Assembly (NCBI GenBank): GCA_016934605.1 | Contig: JAFGSO010000172.1 | Span: 1 to 35,285, forward strand | From: Calditrichota bacterium | Lineage (GTDB): Bacteria; Calditrichota; Calditrichia; RBG-13-44-9 | Length of the DNA: 35,285 nucleotides | Direction of reading: 5' to 3' | Shown: positions 9,110 through 17,477 of the stretch, in pieces | Layout of the letters: the number at the start of each line of letters is the position of its first letter | Numbering within the stretch: position 1 is the stretch's first letter | Translations under genes and position numbers: made by a program | Notes under the pieces: generated by a model | What the model was told of the DNA's origin: nothing | The model's database searches: none | What the model saw: the letters and a program-made list of their open reading frames with translations, nothing else

Positions 9110-9177
9110 GACCTGAAAAGGTCAAAAACCTCCCTCCCAACTCCGCAGGGGACACGCACCGTGTCCCCTGTTTTTTT
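9110..9177 (+). ncRNA. Candidate small RNA with C-rich anti-Shine-Dalgarno segment
   Basis: Between a consensus promoter and a perfect terminator lie only about 68 bases. The predicted RNA starts with a 5-pair hairpin closed by a GNRA tetraloop (GACCT-GAAA-AGGTC, 9110-9123). An unpaired A/C-rich segment containing CCTCCCTCCC follows (about 9129-9138), then the terminator hairpin (9146-9170) and a run of seven T. The CCUCC core is complementary to Shine-Dalgarno sequences (GGAGG), as in C-rich seeds of known regulatory RNAs, so a trans-acting role on translation is a reasonable guess. It could instead be an attenuated leader of the 9261 gene, 84 bases downstream. I recognise no Rfam family. 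Confidence 0.55.
9146..9177 (+). terminator. Perfect rho-independent terminator
   Basis: An 11-pair stem without mismatch, CAGGGGACACG (9146-9156) with CGTGTCCCCTG (9160-9170), loop CAC, followed by seven T (9171-9177). The sequence before the stem is not A-rich, so it acts on plus-strand transcripts only. It closes the candidate sRNA and would also stop read-through from the PEGA operon before the 9261 gene. Confidence 0.92.
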
Positions 9178-9260
9178 ATTAAAGATGAATTAATGATCAA
9201 CTATTATTATTTTAGGGCGTTAGATTATGTAATATTGAATATTGATTTGGAGAATATTTT

Positions 9261-10667
9261 ATGAAACACTTACATCCGGTTATCTTATTCATATTAGTGA
9301 GCATAACCACCAATCAAGCACAAACAGGATTTATCCCTTTATCAATCGATCATGCGATTTTCAAAGCTGAAAAAAATAAAGTGTATCTGGAGATCTATCT
9401 CTCCTTCAACGAATCTCACTTGCAATATATTGATCAGGACCAACAGTATATGGCTGAGTACATGGCAACGGCACAGATACTACAGGGAGACAGCTTGCTC
9501 TTTCAGGATGTCGATAAACGGAAAAGTCAGCTGGATTCAATGAACGAAATTTCCGCCTACAGGAAATTTTTAAATATATTTGGATTCATTATTGATGACG
9601 GTAGCTATTCGGCAAAAATTACCGTTCAGGATCTGCATTCTCCCCGGAAAGGCGAGTATATATTCGATTTTGAAGCCCGACCATTTCCAGAACAGGAACT
9701 GATGATTAGTGATATTGAATTGTGCAGCCATATCAGCGCCGATACCGCAAAAGGTGATTTTCAGAAAAATTCTTTTCTGGTCATTCCCAACCCGGGAAGT
9801 ATTTTTAGTGTAAATATACCCGTGGTCTATTACTATGCAGAGCTTTATAATCTGAAAATGACAACCGGAGATCCCGGCCAATATAAATTAAGGACATCCA
9901 TCAGAGATTTAGAGGGTAATTCTGTTAAAGAATATCCCGAAAAAATCATAAAGAAACCCGGAGAAACCGCGGTTCTTGTTGGTGGTCATAATATTGTGAC
10001 CTTACTGTCTTCCACTTATTTTTTCAATATCGAAATTGAAGATTTGGACTCCCGGGAAATTACACGAACCTCAAAACGCTTCACTTTTTTTAAGCCGGAA
10101 ACTGAAGAAGGTCGTCCTGGTGATTCACTTTATGCAGCCGATAAAGAAACGGTTTCTATCGCGGAATATCTGCAGTACGGTGAAGAAGAACTTCTCACCC
10201 AATTTGAGAAGACCAGATATATCTCCACAAAAAAAGAACGGGATATTTTTAAGAATCTAAACCTTGACGGAAAAAGAGTATTTTTAGCCAGATTCTGGAA
10301 AAAATTTGATCCAACCCCCGCAACCGAGGTCAATGAATTTAAACAAAATTATACCGAGTTGATTAACTTCGCCGAAACCAATTTCTCCTCGATGAATAAA
10401 AAAGGCTGGGAAACAGACCGGGGACGGGTACTTCTTTCTTATGGCAGTCCTGATGAAATTGAACGGTTCTATATGGCTATTGATATGAAACCACATGAAA
10501 TATGGCATTATCATGAGTTGGAAGGCGGAGTGCTATTTGTTTTTGCCGATTTATCCGGATTTGGAGACTTTGAGCTGCTTCATTCAACCTACAGCAAAGA
10601 GCTATACCAGCCTGATTGGGAAAGATTGGTTAGAAGAACGCAGGGTGGATTTGATTATGAGCGATAA
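9261..10667 (+). CDS. Secreted GWxTD-domain protein
   Basis: 468 residues with a signal peptide (cleavage probably after NQAQ, about residue 21). The C-terminal domain (about 330-468) has the family's name motif, GWETD at 382-386, followed by GRVLLSYGSPDEIERF and an EIWHY strand, as in GWxTD-domain proteins of Acidobacteriota, Gemmatimonadota and FCB phyla. The middle of the protein (about 25-270) is strand-rich and looks like Ig-type or bacterial adhesion sandwiches. The function of the family is not established; it is exported and probably periplasmic or surface-located. GGAG nine bases before the ATG supports the start. The gene lies alone after the strong terminator at 9146-9177 and ends convergent with the 10702 gene. 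Confidence 0.85.
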   Translation: MKHLHPVILFILVSITTNQAQTGFIPLSIDHAIFKAEKNKVYLEIYLSFNESHLQYIDQDQQYMAEYMATAQILQGDSLLFQDVDKRKSQLDSMNEISAYRKFLNIFGFIIDDGSYSAKITVQDLHSPRKGEYIFDFEARPFPEQELMISDIELCSHISADTAKGDFQKNSFLVIPNPGSIFSVNIPVVYYYAELYNLKMTTGDPGQYKLRTSIRDLEGNSVKEYPEKIIKKPGETAVLVGGHNIVTLLSSTYFFNIEIEDLDSREITRTSKRFTFFKPETEEGRPGDSLYAADKETVSIAEYLQYGEEELLTQFEKTRYISTKKERDIFKNLNLDGKRVFLARFWKKFDPTPATEVNEFKQNYTELINFAETNFSSMNKKGWETDRGRVLLSYGSPDEIERFYMAIDMKPHEIWHYHELEGGVLFVFADLSGFGDFELLHSTYSKELYQPDWERLVRRTQGGFDYER

Positions 10668-10701
10668 GATTACTCCTTCAAAATTACCCTAGACAGAATT
10701 A

Positions 10702-11610
10702 TCAGGGAACAATAATTTTTCTTCTCTGTTCACAGGTTGGTCCTGGTGAAGCGTCCGCCTCATGATCCAGACCACAATACTCTGCACGGACATAACAGTC
10801 CCGGTAATCTGAAATTCCCTTTAGACAGAATAATTTACGTCTTGCTGAGGTATGATGATCCTTCTGGTAATCTACATCCACCAGAGCGCCAAATTCACAC
10901 TGAACGCATTTTTCGGGGTGCTCGGAAAATTCTGTGGCCGTTTCACGTGCCATCTGAATGGATTGATCATTCCATGCCGGCTCACCTCCGCATGAGAGCA
11001 CCTCGATCCCGCGGCTCCGATAAAGAATAATTCGTCCATGATCTGCTTTAATGTGGGCAAAACCTTCTATCCTGGCCCCGGCACCAATTCTTAAATCCTG
11101 GTAATAACGCTGCGATAAAAGCATATACAGTGGATCCTCAAAGTGTTCACGGTCTGTGAACGCATTGTCCAGAACTACGATATAACCACGGAACGATAAA
11201 AAACTGGTCTTTGGAAATACTTTCTGAACAAAATGGGGTTTTACTGCCCTCACAGTTCCTGCAAATTCTATTTGTTTATATTCTTTCTCTGCCAACCAGT
11301 CCTCAAATTCCTCAAACTCTTTCAAAAATGCCGCATATTCCTCCTCAGATATCTGAAGCTCCGGATAATTATGTATCTTTTCTTCATAAAAATCCCGACA
11401 GCCATAGCATTTCCGTCCCACATGAGAATAACCGCGATGACAGCTGTTCTTTTTATTCAGTTGCCTGCATTTCCATCGAAAATAAATGCAACCCTCCGGG
11501 AAACAGGATTTTTCTTTCAAAATATGATATACAGAAATAGAATTTTTGAACCCCCGGTGGGACTCATGAACACAACGAAATATGTCTGTTCTTTTATATA
11601 AATTTTTCAT
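10702..11610 (-). CDS. Cysteine-rich protein of unknown function
   Basis: 302 residues from the ATG at 11610, which has AGAGAGG seven bases upstream. An in-frame ATG 36 bases further up has no such site. I do not recognise a family. The first 80 residues are basic and contain seven Cys, including CFPEGC and KCYGC. A short acidic helical stretch follows (EEYAAFLKEFEEFEDWL), then a beta-rich middle (about 120-215) and a second Cys cluster at the end (CVQC, FCLK, DCYV, YCGL and a final Cys near the C-terminus). The paired clusters suggest metal binding, zinc or an iron-sulfur cluster (inference). There is no signal peptide, so it is cytosolic. It stands between genes on the other strand, so neighbours give little help; the MocA/XdhC pair is divergent from it. 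Confidence 0.65.
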   Translation of the reverse strand: MKNLYKRTDIFRCVHESHRGFKNSISVYHILKEKSCFPEGCIYFRWKCRQLNKKNSCHRGYSHVGRKCYGCRDFYEEKIHNYPELQISEEEYAAFLKEFEEFEDWLAEKEYKQIEFAGTVRAVKPHFVQKVFPKTSFLSFRGYIVVLDNAFTDREHFEDPLYMLLSQRYYQDLRIGAGARIEGFAHIKADHGRIILYRSRGIEVLSCGGEPAWNDQSIQMARETATEFSEHPEKCVQCEFGALVDVDYQKDHHTSARRKLFCLKGISDYRDCYVRAEYCGLDHEADASPGPTCEQRRKIIVP

Positions 11611-11723
11611 GACCAGCCTCTCTGAAAAATAGAGAATAAATTTCATGACATCAAATACAAAATAGAAAGCCCGGTCAGGCTAAATTCCGGAAACAATCCA
11701 AACCCACCCACATTATTATTACT

Positions 11724-11770
11724 TTGCGTAAAGTGCTACATCATATTATTTTTTATCTGTGCAGACAGAT
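11724..11770 (+). promoter_or_regulatory. Possible promoter and start-site dyad of the mocA/xdhC pair
   Basis: TTGCGT (11724-11729), 17 bases, TATTTT (11747-11752). The dyad ATCTGT-GCAG-ACAGAT (11755-11770) sits right where transcription would start. A dyad over the start point is a usual place for a repressor operator, but it could also be the first hairpin of the leader. Both readings are inference from spacing. Confidence 0.35.
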
Positions 11771-11840
11771 GAAACACTTGTGAGTAATTTTATACTAATT
11801 TAAAAATTGATGTGGTGAGGTTTACTCAAGGATATCCCCT

Positions 11841-12500
11841 GTGAACAAAGTTGATGGTTTAATTATTTCAGCTGGCTATTCAAGCCGTATGAGAGAATTC
11901 AAGCCCTTGAAATCATTTCAGGGTGTACCGTTTATTCTTTCCATAATTCTTAAACTGTCGACTGTCTGCCAGGATATAAAAATAATAACAGGTCATAAAG
12001 TAGAAGAGCTTAAGGATTCACTTTTATTATGGATTAAACATCCCGATGCGGAATGGCATCAAAAATTCAATTTACCAGAAACTGGCCGGAATTCGCTCTC
12101 CGAGCGTCTCACATTTATTCACAACGTCAATTTTAACGAAGGCATGTTTACTTCATTGCAGCTGGGATTAGCTCATTCAGCTTTATCGGAATGGATATTG
12201 TATCATTTTGTAGATCAACCCCACATTCCGCTATCATTTTATCGGGAATTCATTAATGAGATAAATCCGTTATATCAATGGATCCAGCCTGCTTACGGGA
12301 GAAAGAATGCTCATCCTATTCTATTGAAAAATGATATTTTTACTTCAATCATAAATGCGCCAGAGAATTCGAATCTGAAATTGATATCGCAGCAGAATTA
12401 TATCAGAAAGAAATTCTGGAATTGTCCCTATCCTGAAATATTACAGGATTTTGACAGCGAGAAAGATATACCCGAAGGAGAATACCGTGATACTAGCTGA
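11841..12500 (+). CDS. MocA-like nucleotidyltransferase
   Basis: 219 residues starting at GTG, with AAGGA eight bases upstream. MobA-like NTP-transferase fold: the nucleotide-binding signature AGYSSRMREFKPL at 11-23, the metal-binding region FVDQPHIP (Asp125), GRKNAHPILL and a final DFDSEKDI matching the family's terminal acidic motif. MocA enzymes transfer CMP (MobA relatives GMP) to molybdopterin to make dinucleotide cofactors for molybdenum hydroxylases. The neighbour xdhC-like gene is the classical partner in that pathway. The family includes other sugar and polyol nucleotidyltransferases, so the substrate is inferred from context. It overlaps the next gene by 14 bases. Confidence 0.82.
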   Translation: MNKVDGLIISAGYSSRMREFKPLKSFQGVPFILSIILKLSTVCQDIKIITGHKVEELKDSLLLWIKHPDAEWHQKFNLPETGRNSLSERLTFIHNVNFNEGMFTSLQLGLAHSALSEWILYHFVDQPHIPLSFYREFINEINPLYQWIQPAYGRKNAHPILLKNDIFTSIINAPENSNLKLISQQNYIRKKFWNCPYPEILQDFDSEKDIPEGEYRDTS

Positions 12501-13314
12501 AAAGATACTTGAACTGACCAGGCAGAACAGGGGCTTCGCTGTGGCCACTATTGTTAAGACCGGGGGATCAGTTCCCGGCAAAGTTGGATTCAAAATTTTG
12601 GTGGAAGCGGATGGAGGAACAACCGGAACAGTAGGGGGCGGAGAACTGGAGAAAGAAGTGATTCAGGAATGTCACCGCCGGATGAGCGAACGAAAATCAA
12701 GCCTGCAGGAATATATTCTGACTGAAAAAGAGGAAAATGTTCAAAGCAGGAAAGGTACAAAAATAATACCCATGATGTGCAATGGTCGCGCTACAGTTTT
12801 TTATGAGATTCATCACGCAGCCACCACGGTGTATGTAATGGGCGGTGGCCATGTCGGTCAGGCACTCACATATTTTTTACACCGCCTGGGATACTATATT
12901 ATTTTAATTGATAACCGAAAAGAATTTGCGAATAGTCAAATGAATCCCAAAACTCACCAGATTATTTGCCAGGATTACCTGACTTATGCAAGAGAAGTGG
13001 AAGTGATCCCTGATTCATTTTTTGTGGTACTGACTCACGGACATCAGTATGATTATGATATTGCACGAATCATACTTGAACGAAAATTACCTTTACACTA
13101 TCTGGGTATCATTGCTTCAAAATCGAAGGCGCATCAGATTAAATCAAAGTTGATTGAGGATCTTGGAGAAAAAGTTGATTTATCTGTTCTGTATACCCCA
13201 ATCGGACTTGATATAGGTGGAGATTCTGATATAGAAATTGCACTCAGCATTGCCGCTGAGATCCAGGCGGTTTCACATGAGAAAAAAGTGCCCCATATGT
13301 CCAGAAAAACATAG
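12487..13314 (+). CDS. XdhC/CoxI-family maturation factor
   Basis: 275 residues from GTG at 12487, chosen because AAGGAG lies seven bases upstream. An ATG at 12451 would extend it 12 codons further back into mocA. The N-terminal XdhC part has TGGSVPGKVG and TVGGGELE; the C-terminal part is a Rossmann domain (GGGHVG at 119-124, then LTHGHQYD and YLGIIASKSKAHQI). XdhC proteins bind molybdenum cofactor and help sulfurate and insert it into xanthine-dehydrogenase-type enzymes. The usual Cys-Gly-Gly motif reads MMCNGRATVFYE here (Cys98 kept, next Gly replaced by Asn). No molybdenum hydroxylase is encoded in this window, so the client must lie elsewhere. Confidence 0.87.
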   Translation: MILAEKILELTRQNRGFAVATIVKTGGSVPGKVGFKILVEADGGTTGTVGGGELEKEVIQECHRRMSERKSSLQEYILTEKEENVQSRKGTKIIPMMCNGRATVFYEIHHAATTVYVMGGGHVGQALTYFLHRLGYYIILIDNRKEFANSQMNPKTHQIICQDYLTYAREVEVIPDSFFVVLTHGHQYDYDIARIILERKLPLHYLGIIASKSKAHQIKSKLIEDLGEKVDLSVLYTPIGLDIGGDSDIEIALSIAAEIQAVSHEKKVPHMSRKT

Positions 13315-13354
13315 TAAATACAGTAAATAAAGTCGGAAAATTTTGTTTATCAAT

Positions 13355-16300
13355 TTATCGCAACAGGACTAACTTTCTGGATTTGACAAAATCCCCGGCT
13401 GTGAGCCGAATAATATAAATACCGCTGGCCACAGGCACACCGTCATCGTTGCGTCCATGCCACTCTACCCGTTGCCCTCCGGGATCGGCATACCTATCGA
13501 CCAGTGTCCGGACCTTCTGCCCCAGAATATTATATATTTCCAGCTTTACAAGTCCTCCTGCGGATAAACGATATGGGATTGTCGTTATCATATTAAATGG
13601 ATTCGGAAAATTGGGATAAAGCTCATATGTCAGCCCATCAAAAAAAACCGGACCCGTTGATTCAATCAGCAGGATATCTCCTGCATAATTTGGTTTGGTT
13701 GTAATAATCCGGAAGACTGTGCCTTCTTCCGGCATCACAGCATTCAGGTTTGCCGGGAAATCTATGCTATAAACATTGCCGCCATCCCAGTTAACCAGCA
13801 CCGTCCTTGCCAGAACTTCCGGACTATCATAATCGTATGCTCCAGATCTTGCATCTGTAACATACTGATCATAACCGGCTGTCCCTGGTTCGGTATTTTG
13901 GGGATTCATCCAGTAAACCCAGTCCATATAAGGATCGTCCTCACCGTCAGAAACAATATGATCAGCAGGATTAATATTATACAATGTATCACCCGATTGT
14001 GCATTTCCAATATCATTGAAAATCCATGGTATCATCTTAAAATCATCTCCAGGATCTTCCGGGGTATTGATACCGATATTCCATATTTCAAATGGAACAT
14101 GTGCAAACAGATCACTATCAAAAACCCAGGCGGCAAGACTACCGGTGGAATTAAACCTCATTTCAAAATCATATGGAATAATTCTGTCAGAATTATCATT
14201 CCGCACTACCCGTTCTTTGAAATAGGAATATGTCCCATCATTGAAAAAGGTCATCCCGGTATGAAATCCCCAGACAGCATTTGAGTTAACCTGCTGTACG
14301 CCTGGAGTCGGATGGTCAGTCCCATCCGGATAACGTTCGTTATACAAGAGAGGAAATCCATTCCGATTAAATGCAAAGCAACCAATATCCGGGGGAACAA
14401 TCGGTCCGGCGGCGTTTGCTGTCACCAGAAACTGTTTAAAATCTTTTTGGAGTCCTTTTACGATAAATTCTATCCCATCAATCACCGGATGAGGATAATG
14501 GAGTTCATTGCTGGGAACTCCATCAACATATTTGTCTGTCCCGGTTGTGACATCAAAAAGACGCCATAGTAATTCTCCACTCTCCGAATTTTCATAAAAA
14601 TGAAGCTGGTAAATATGACGATTCAGCAATGAGGGATCGGCAACCACCGGAAAAATATTTTCTGCTGTTCCAGTTACCGACTGCACCTGCAATGTGTCTC
14701 TCCAGATGGAGGGGGATGCCCATTTGATGAGAGGATGCACATAAGATTGGATTATTGTATGGCTATCAAAAGCGAGGAAAATATAAAATGTAAGAAAATC
14801 TCCGGATTCCGGACCATAGAGTATAAGAAAGAGTGAATCGTTTCCAACCTTGCTTCCGGGAGAAATTATTTGGTGACTGCTACCACCATAATTCTCATTC
14901 GAAAAGAATATTGATGAAATAGAATTCAGCATGTCTGTGTTTTTTACCGAAAATCCGAGATACACTTTCTCATGATAATTGATCCCCCTGTCCTGCCGGC
15001 CGTTTTCCCAGATTACCTGCCAATCTGTCAATTCCGGGGTAGGCCGCAAAGTAAGATATTTTTCAATTGCGGGAATAGTATCTACTCCTGACATGGTTGT
15101 AACAAAAACATCTGCCTGATAGGGATATTTTCGGTTATTAACTGTTGTGCTGTTTCCCCAGATCCCGTCTCCGGCCAGACTGTCCTGATGCTGACCGTCA
15201 TCGTAAAGCTCTACATTAAAGGACGGTTCATTTCCCTCGGAGGGATAAAAAGTCAATCGACATCGGCTGGCTGGTAGAAAATCCTGCAGGTCAATCCGGG
15301 AATTTATTTTAGTTTCAGTATTAGACGGTTGCACTATGGATAAAGAGGTTTGTGGACTAATCAGTTTTCCCGTTTTAAACTTACGGCGGACATCACGCAC
15401 ATGATTTTGCATTTGTTCCACAGAGCGCAGACGGTTGTCTCCCAGCCCACCAACCGTGGCAATAATCACCTCCTGGGTATCTCCCGGTGCCATATCAAAT
15501 GGGCCACTGCAAAATGCGAATCTACGGGCACCGGTCCAAAAATTAGCACCCTGACCATCAATATCACCTGTCCCGGTTACAGGATCTCCGTTCAGGGGAA
15601 ATTTAGTAATCTGCCCGGTATTTCGATGGGTAAACGGTACCTGTTTCATACTGTCGGGAATGGGAAGGAATACATTCAGTGCATTATACCACTGGAGTGT
15701 TCCTGTGTATTCCTGTAAAACCGGGTCGCGCCATTCAGAATTACCGACAGCACCATACCAGAACGAAGTCATCGGACGGTTCGCGTAGTCCGGCACCGGC
15801 TTAAAATTAAAAAGTGCGGTATCTCCTGGCGACGGGTAGCGTGGACCCTGCAGTAAAACATAAGCGAACGCCGGAGGGGCGATTCCGAAGGGATCGAACT
15901 TTTCGTCAGAAGCGGTTCCATTATATACATATCCCATGTTCAGAACGGAGTCACAGCCACACAAGTCGTTGCTAAAATCTCCCAGATCACAATCACTCCA
16001 CTGACTCACAAACATGGAATCGATAGAGAAACCGGATTTATTGATCAGACGGTAGCGGCGAAAAACGGTTTCGCCCAGAGCTCCTTCCACATCGTAGGCC
16101 GATATGGTCACCTGTAATTCCAGTCCGATGGGATTAGATCCGTATAGAAAAGCTACTCTGGCCGGATCCAGATCATTACAGACGAACCAGATCACCTGGT
16201 CAGCTCCCTGGAGTCCCGGCTCCTCTCCCAGATGAGGTTCATACATTCCATTCATATTGTCATCATAAAACGGGGCACCGTATTCAACCGGCCACTCCTC

Positions 16301-16849
16301 CCAGTCCCTGGCATAGTTGGCCCGGATGCTGTCAATATGTGCCACACTTACGGTCGACAGCTCGATCCCGAAAAATTCGGCGGCATCCTGAAGCAGTACA
16401 CTTGCAGAAACCGTCCTGTAATCCCGTCTGATCCGGTAAATCCGAACATCCGGATCCTGCGGACTCTGGGCATTGCCGGGACTGATGATTCGTCCGGAAA
16501 CGGTACCGGTATTATAAGTCTGTCCCCCGACGCGGAGTGTCGGGTATGACCCGTCATGAATGTATCCTCCCCAGATCAGTCCATCCTGAAACACAACATT
16601 CCCGGTACCACGGGGATACCTGATTCCCGCATTTCCAGTGAGCGGATTTATGCCTGAGGTACCATCCCAGCAAATCCAGCCTCCTATTTTATTGGCATTG
16701 TAAAGCGTATACTTAATCTTGACCGGAGAAAATTCTTCACCATTGGAAATCTTTTCTGTCAGCTCTGGCGGGATCTCTGCACGGATGAAACTGATTAAGA
16801 ATAAAAAAACTAAAACGAGAAAAGCTAAATGGAATCTCATCCTTTTCAT
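13355..16849 (-). CDS. Large secreted protein with Por-type / FlgD-like C-terminal domain
   Basis: 1164 residues with a signal peptide (hydrophobic run at 8-22, ending FIRAE). The last 85 or so residues form a FlgD-Ig-like sorting domain: YPNFPNPFN, then KLEIYNILGQKVRTL, VEWHGRNDDG, VASGIYIIRL and a final basic RKLVLLR. Such domains route proteins through type IX secretion in Bacteroidota relatives; whether this organism has that system is not visible here. The body is beta-rich with many Gly, Asp and aromatic residues and includes a YDDGQHQDSLAGDGIWG stretch of the kind seen in exported proteins of these phyla. I assign no enzymatic role. AAAGGTG lies seven bases before the ATG. The next leftward gene ends 628 bases upstream, so it is probably monocistronic. 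Confidence 0.85.
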   Translation of the reverse strand: MKRMRFHLAFLVLVFLFLISFIRAEIPPELTEKISNGEEFSPVKIKYTLYNANKIGGWICWDGTSGINPLTGNAGIRYPRGTGNVVFQDGLIWGGYIHDGSYPTLRVGGQTYNTGTVSGRIISPGNAQSPQDPDVRIYRIRRDYRTVSASVLLQDAAEFFGIELSTVSVAHIDSIRANYARDWEEWPVEYGAPFYDDNMNGMYEPHLGEEPGLQGADQVIWFVCNDLDPARVAFLYGSNPIGLELQVTISAYDVEGALGETVFRRYRLINKSGFSIDSMFVSQWSDCDLGDFSNDLCGCDSVLNMGYVYNGTASDEKFDPFGIAPPAFAYVLLQGPRYPSPGDTALFNFKPVPDYANRPMTSFWYGAVGNSEWRDPVLQEYTGTLQWYNALNVFLPIPDSMKQVPFTHRNTGQITKFPLNGDPVTGTGDIDGQGANFWTGARRFAFCSGPFDMAPGDTQEVIIATVGGLGDNRLRSVEQMQNHVRDVRRKFKTGKLISPQTSLSIVQPSNTETKINSRIDLQDFLPASRCRLTFYPSEGNEPSFNVELYDDGQHQDSLAGDGIWGNSTTVNNRKYPYQADVFVTTMSGVDTIPAIEKYLTLRPTPELTDWQVIWENGRQDRGINYHEKVYLGFSVKNTDMLNSISSIFFSNENYGGSSHQIISPGSKVGNDSLFLILYGPESGDFLTFYIFLAFDSHTIIQSYVHPLIKWASPSIWRDTLQVQSVTGTAENIFPVVADPSLLNRHIYQLHFYENSESGELLWRLFDVTTGTDKYVDGVPSNELHYPHPVIDGIEFIVKGLQKDFKQFLVTANAAGPIVPPDIGCFAFNRNGFPLLYNERYPDGTDHPTPGVQQVNSNAVWGFHTGMTFFNDGTYSYFKERVVRNDNSDRIIPYDFEMRFNSTGSLAAWVFDSDLFAHVPFEIWNIGINTPEDPGDDFKMIPWIFNDIGNAQSGDTLYNINPADHIVSDGEDDPYMDWVYWMNPQNTEPGTAGYDQYVTDARSGAYDYDSPEVLARTVLVNWDGGNVYSIDFPANLNAVMPEEGTVFRIITTKPNYAGDILLIESTGPVFFDGLTYELYPNFPNPFNMITTIPYRLSAGGLVKLEIYNILGQKVRTLVDRYADPGGQRVEWHGRNDDGVPVASGIYIIRLTAGDFVKSRKLVLLR

Positions 16850-17477
16850 CGTTTTACACCTTTATAGAAAAGACATACTTCGAAAATTGGTTTTCTCTGG
16901 TGCTATCTAATAAAAATAACCCCATCTCTCTTATCAGATTCGAGAAAAAAAAGGTAAATTACCATTATCTTATTTAAAATGTATAATCTTACCAATATTT
17001 TGCTGATCAGCTGGAAGGCAGTAATCTTTTCAGAATCAATAAATACGTCTTACTATTCTCTTTTATTAATCATCATTGGAATAATTTGGTCCTAAGTATT
17101 TATCAATATAAATCATCATATTAAAACCAATTATTCATATAAAATATACATTTTGACCAAACTAACTCCCCCCCACAGAGAAGAATTCATCAGAATATAC
17201 AGATTTATAAACGAAATCACAAATAATACACTACATATTTTCTGCATGAATGATTCATTGTGAATACTCCCAAACATGAAAAAAGACGCAAAAATTTTGC
17301 CATAGTAAACACTTGAATTCCTAATCGCATGATATAAAATAACTTATAAAATTTTTGTCTTTTAAATCAGGTTTAAGGGGGAAGAAATTTCCCGGTGAAA
17401 TGGGAAAAAATTTTCCTAACAGTAAAAAGAGCCTGAAATATCAAACAAGAATTATAGCGAAAATCAGAATCAATAAT
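16850..17477. other. 628-base AT-rich intergenic region
   Basis: No credible gene. It contains the 5' leader of the 13355-16849 gene on the minus strand, a 13-base palindrome GCAAAAATTTTGC at 17288-17300, a run of seven C at 17168-17174, and a weak terminator-like hairpin at 17388-17407. A 64-codon plus-strand frame at 17355-17549 overlaps the M1 peptidase end and looks random. Confidence 0.5.
17382..17407 (-). terminator. Weak terminator candidate after the M1 peptidase
   Basis: On the minus strand TTTCCC, an 8-base loop and GGGAAA form a 6-pair stem (17388-17407), followed by a short pyrimidine stretch (TTTCTTCC) rather than a clean T-run. Its place, about 70 bases after the peptidase stop, fits a terminator, but the tail is poor. 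Confidence 0.3.

Larger units (their letters stand above)
8796..9260. other. 465-base non-coding region with inverted repeats and a candidate sRNA locus
   Basis: No plausible coding frame. It holds an inverted-repeat cluster at 8924-8980, a consensus-type promoter at 9075-9103, a structured candidate RNA at about 9110-9177 ending in a perfect intrinsic terminator, and the leader of the 9261 gene. Each is listed separately. No terminator is obvious immediately after the PEGA gene. Confidence 0.7.

Noticed and set aside
11701..11840. Molybdenum-cofactor riboswitch before the mocA-like gene
   Set aside because: The leader has only a simple hairpin; I cannot make out the multi-helix arrangement of that riboswitch class.
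17162..17180. C-run as a phase-variation tract
   Set aside because: Only seven C in a non-coding stretch far from any start, with no tract-dependent gene.
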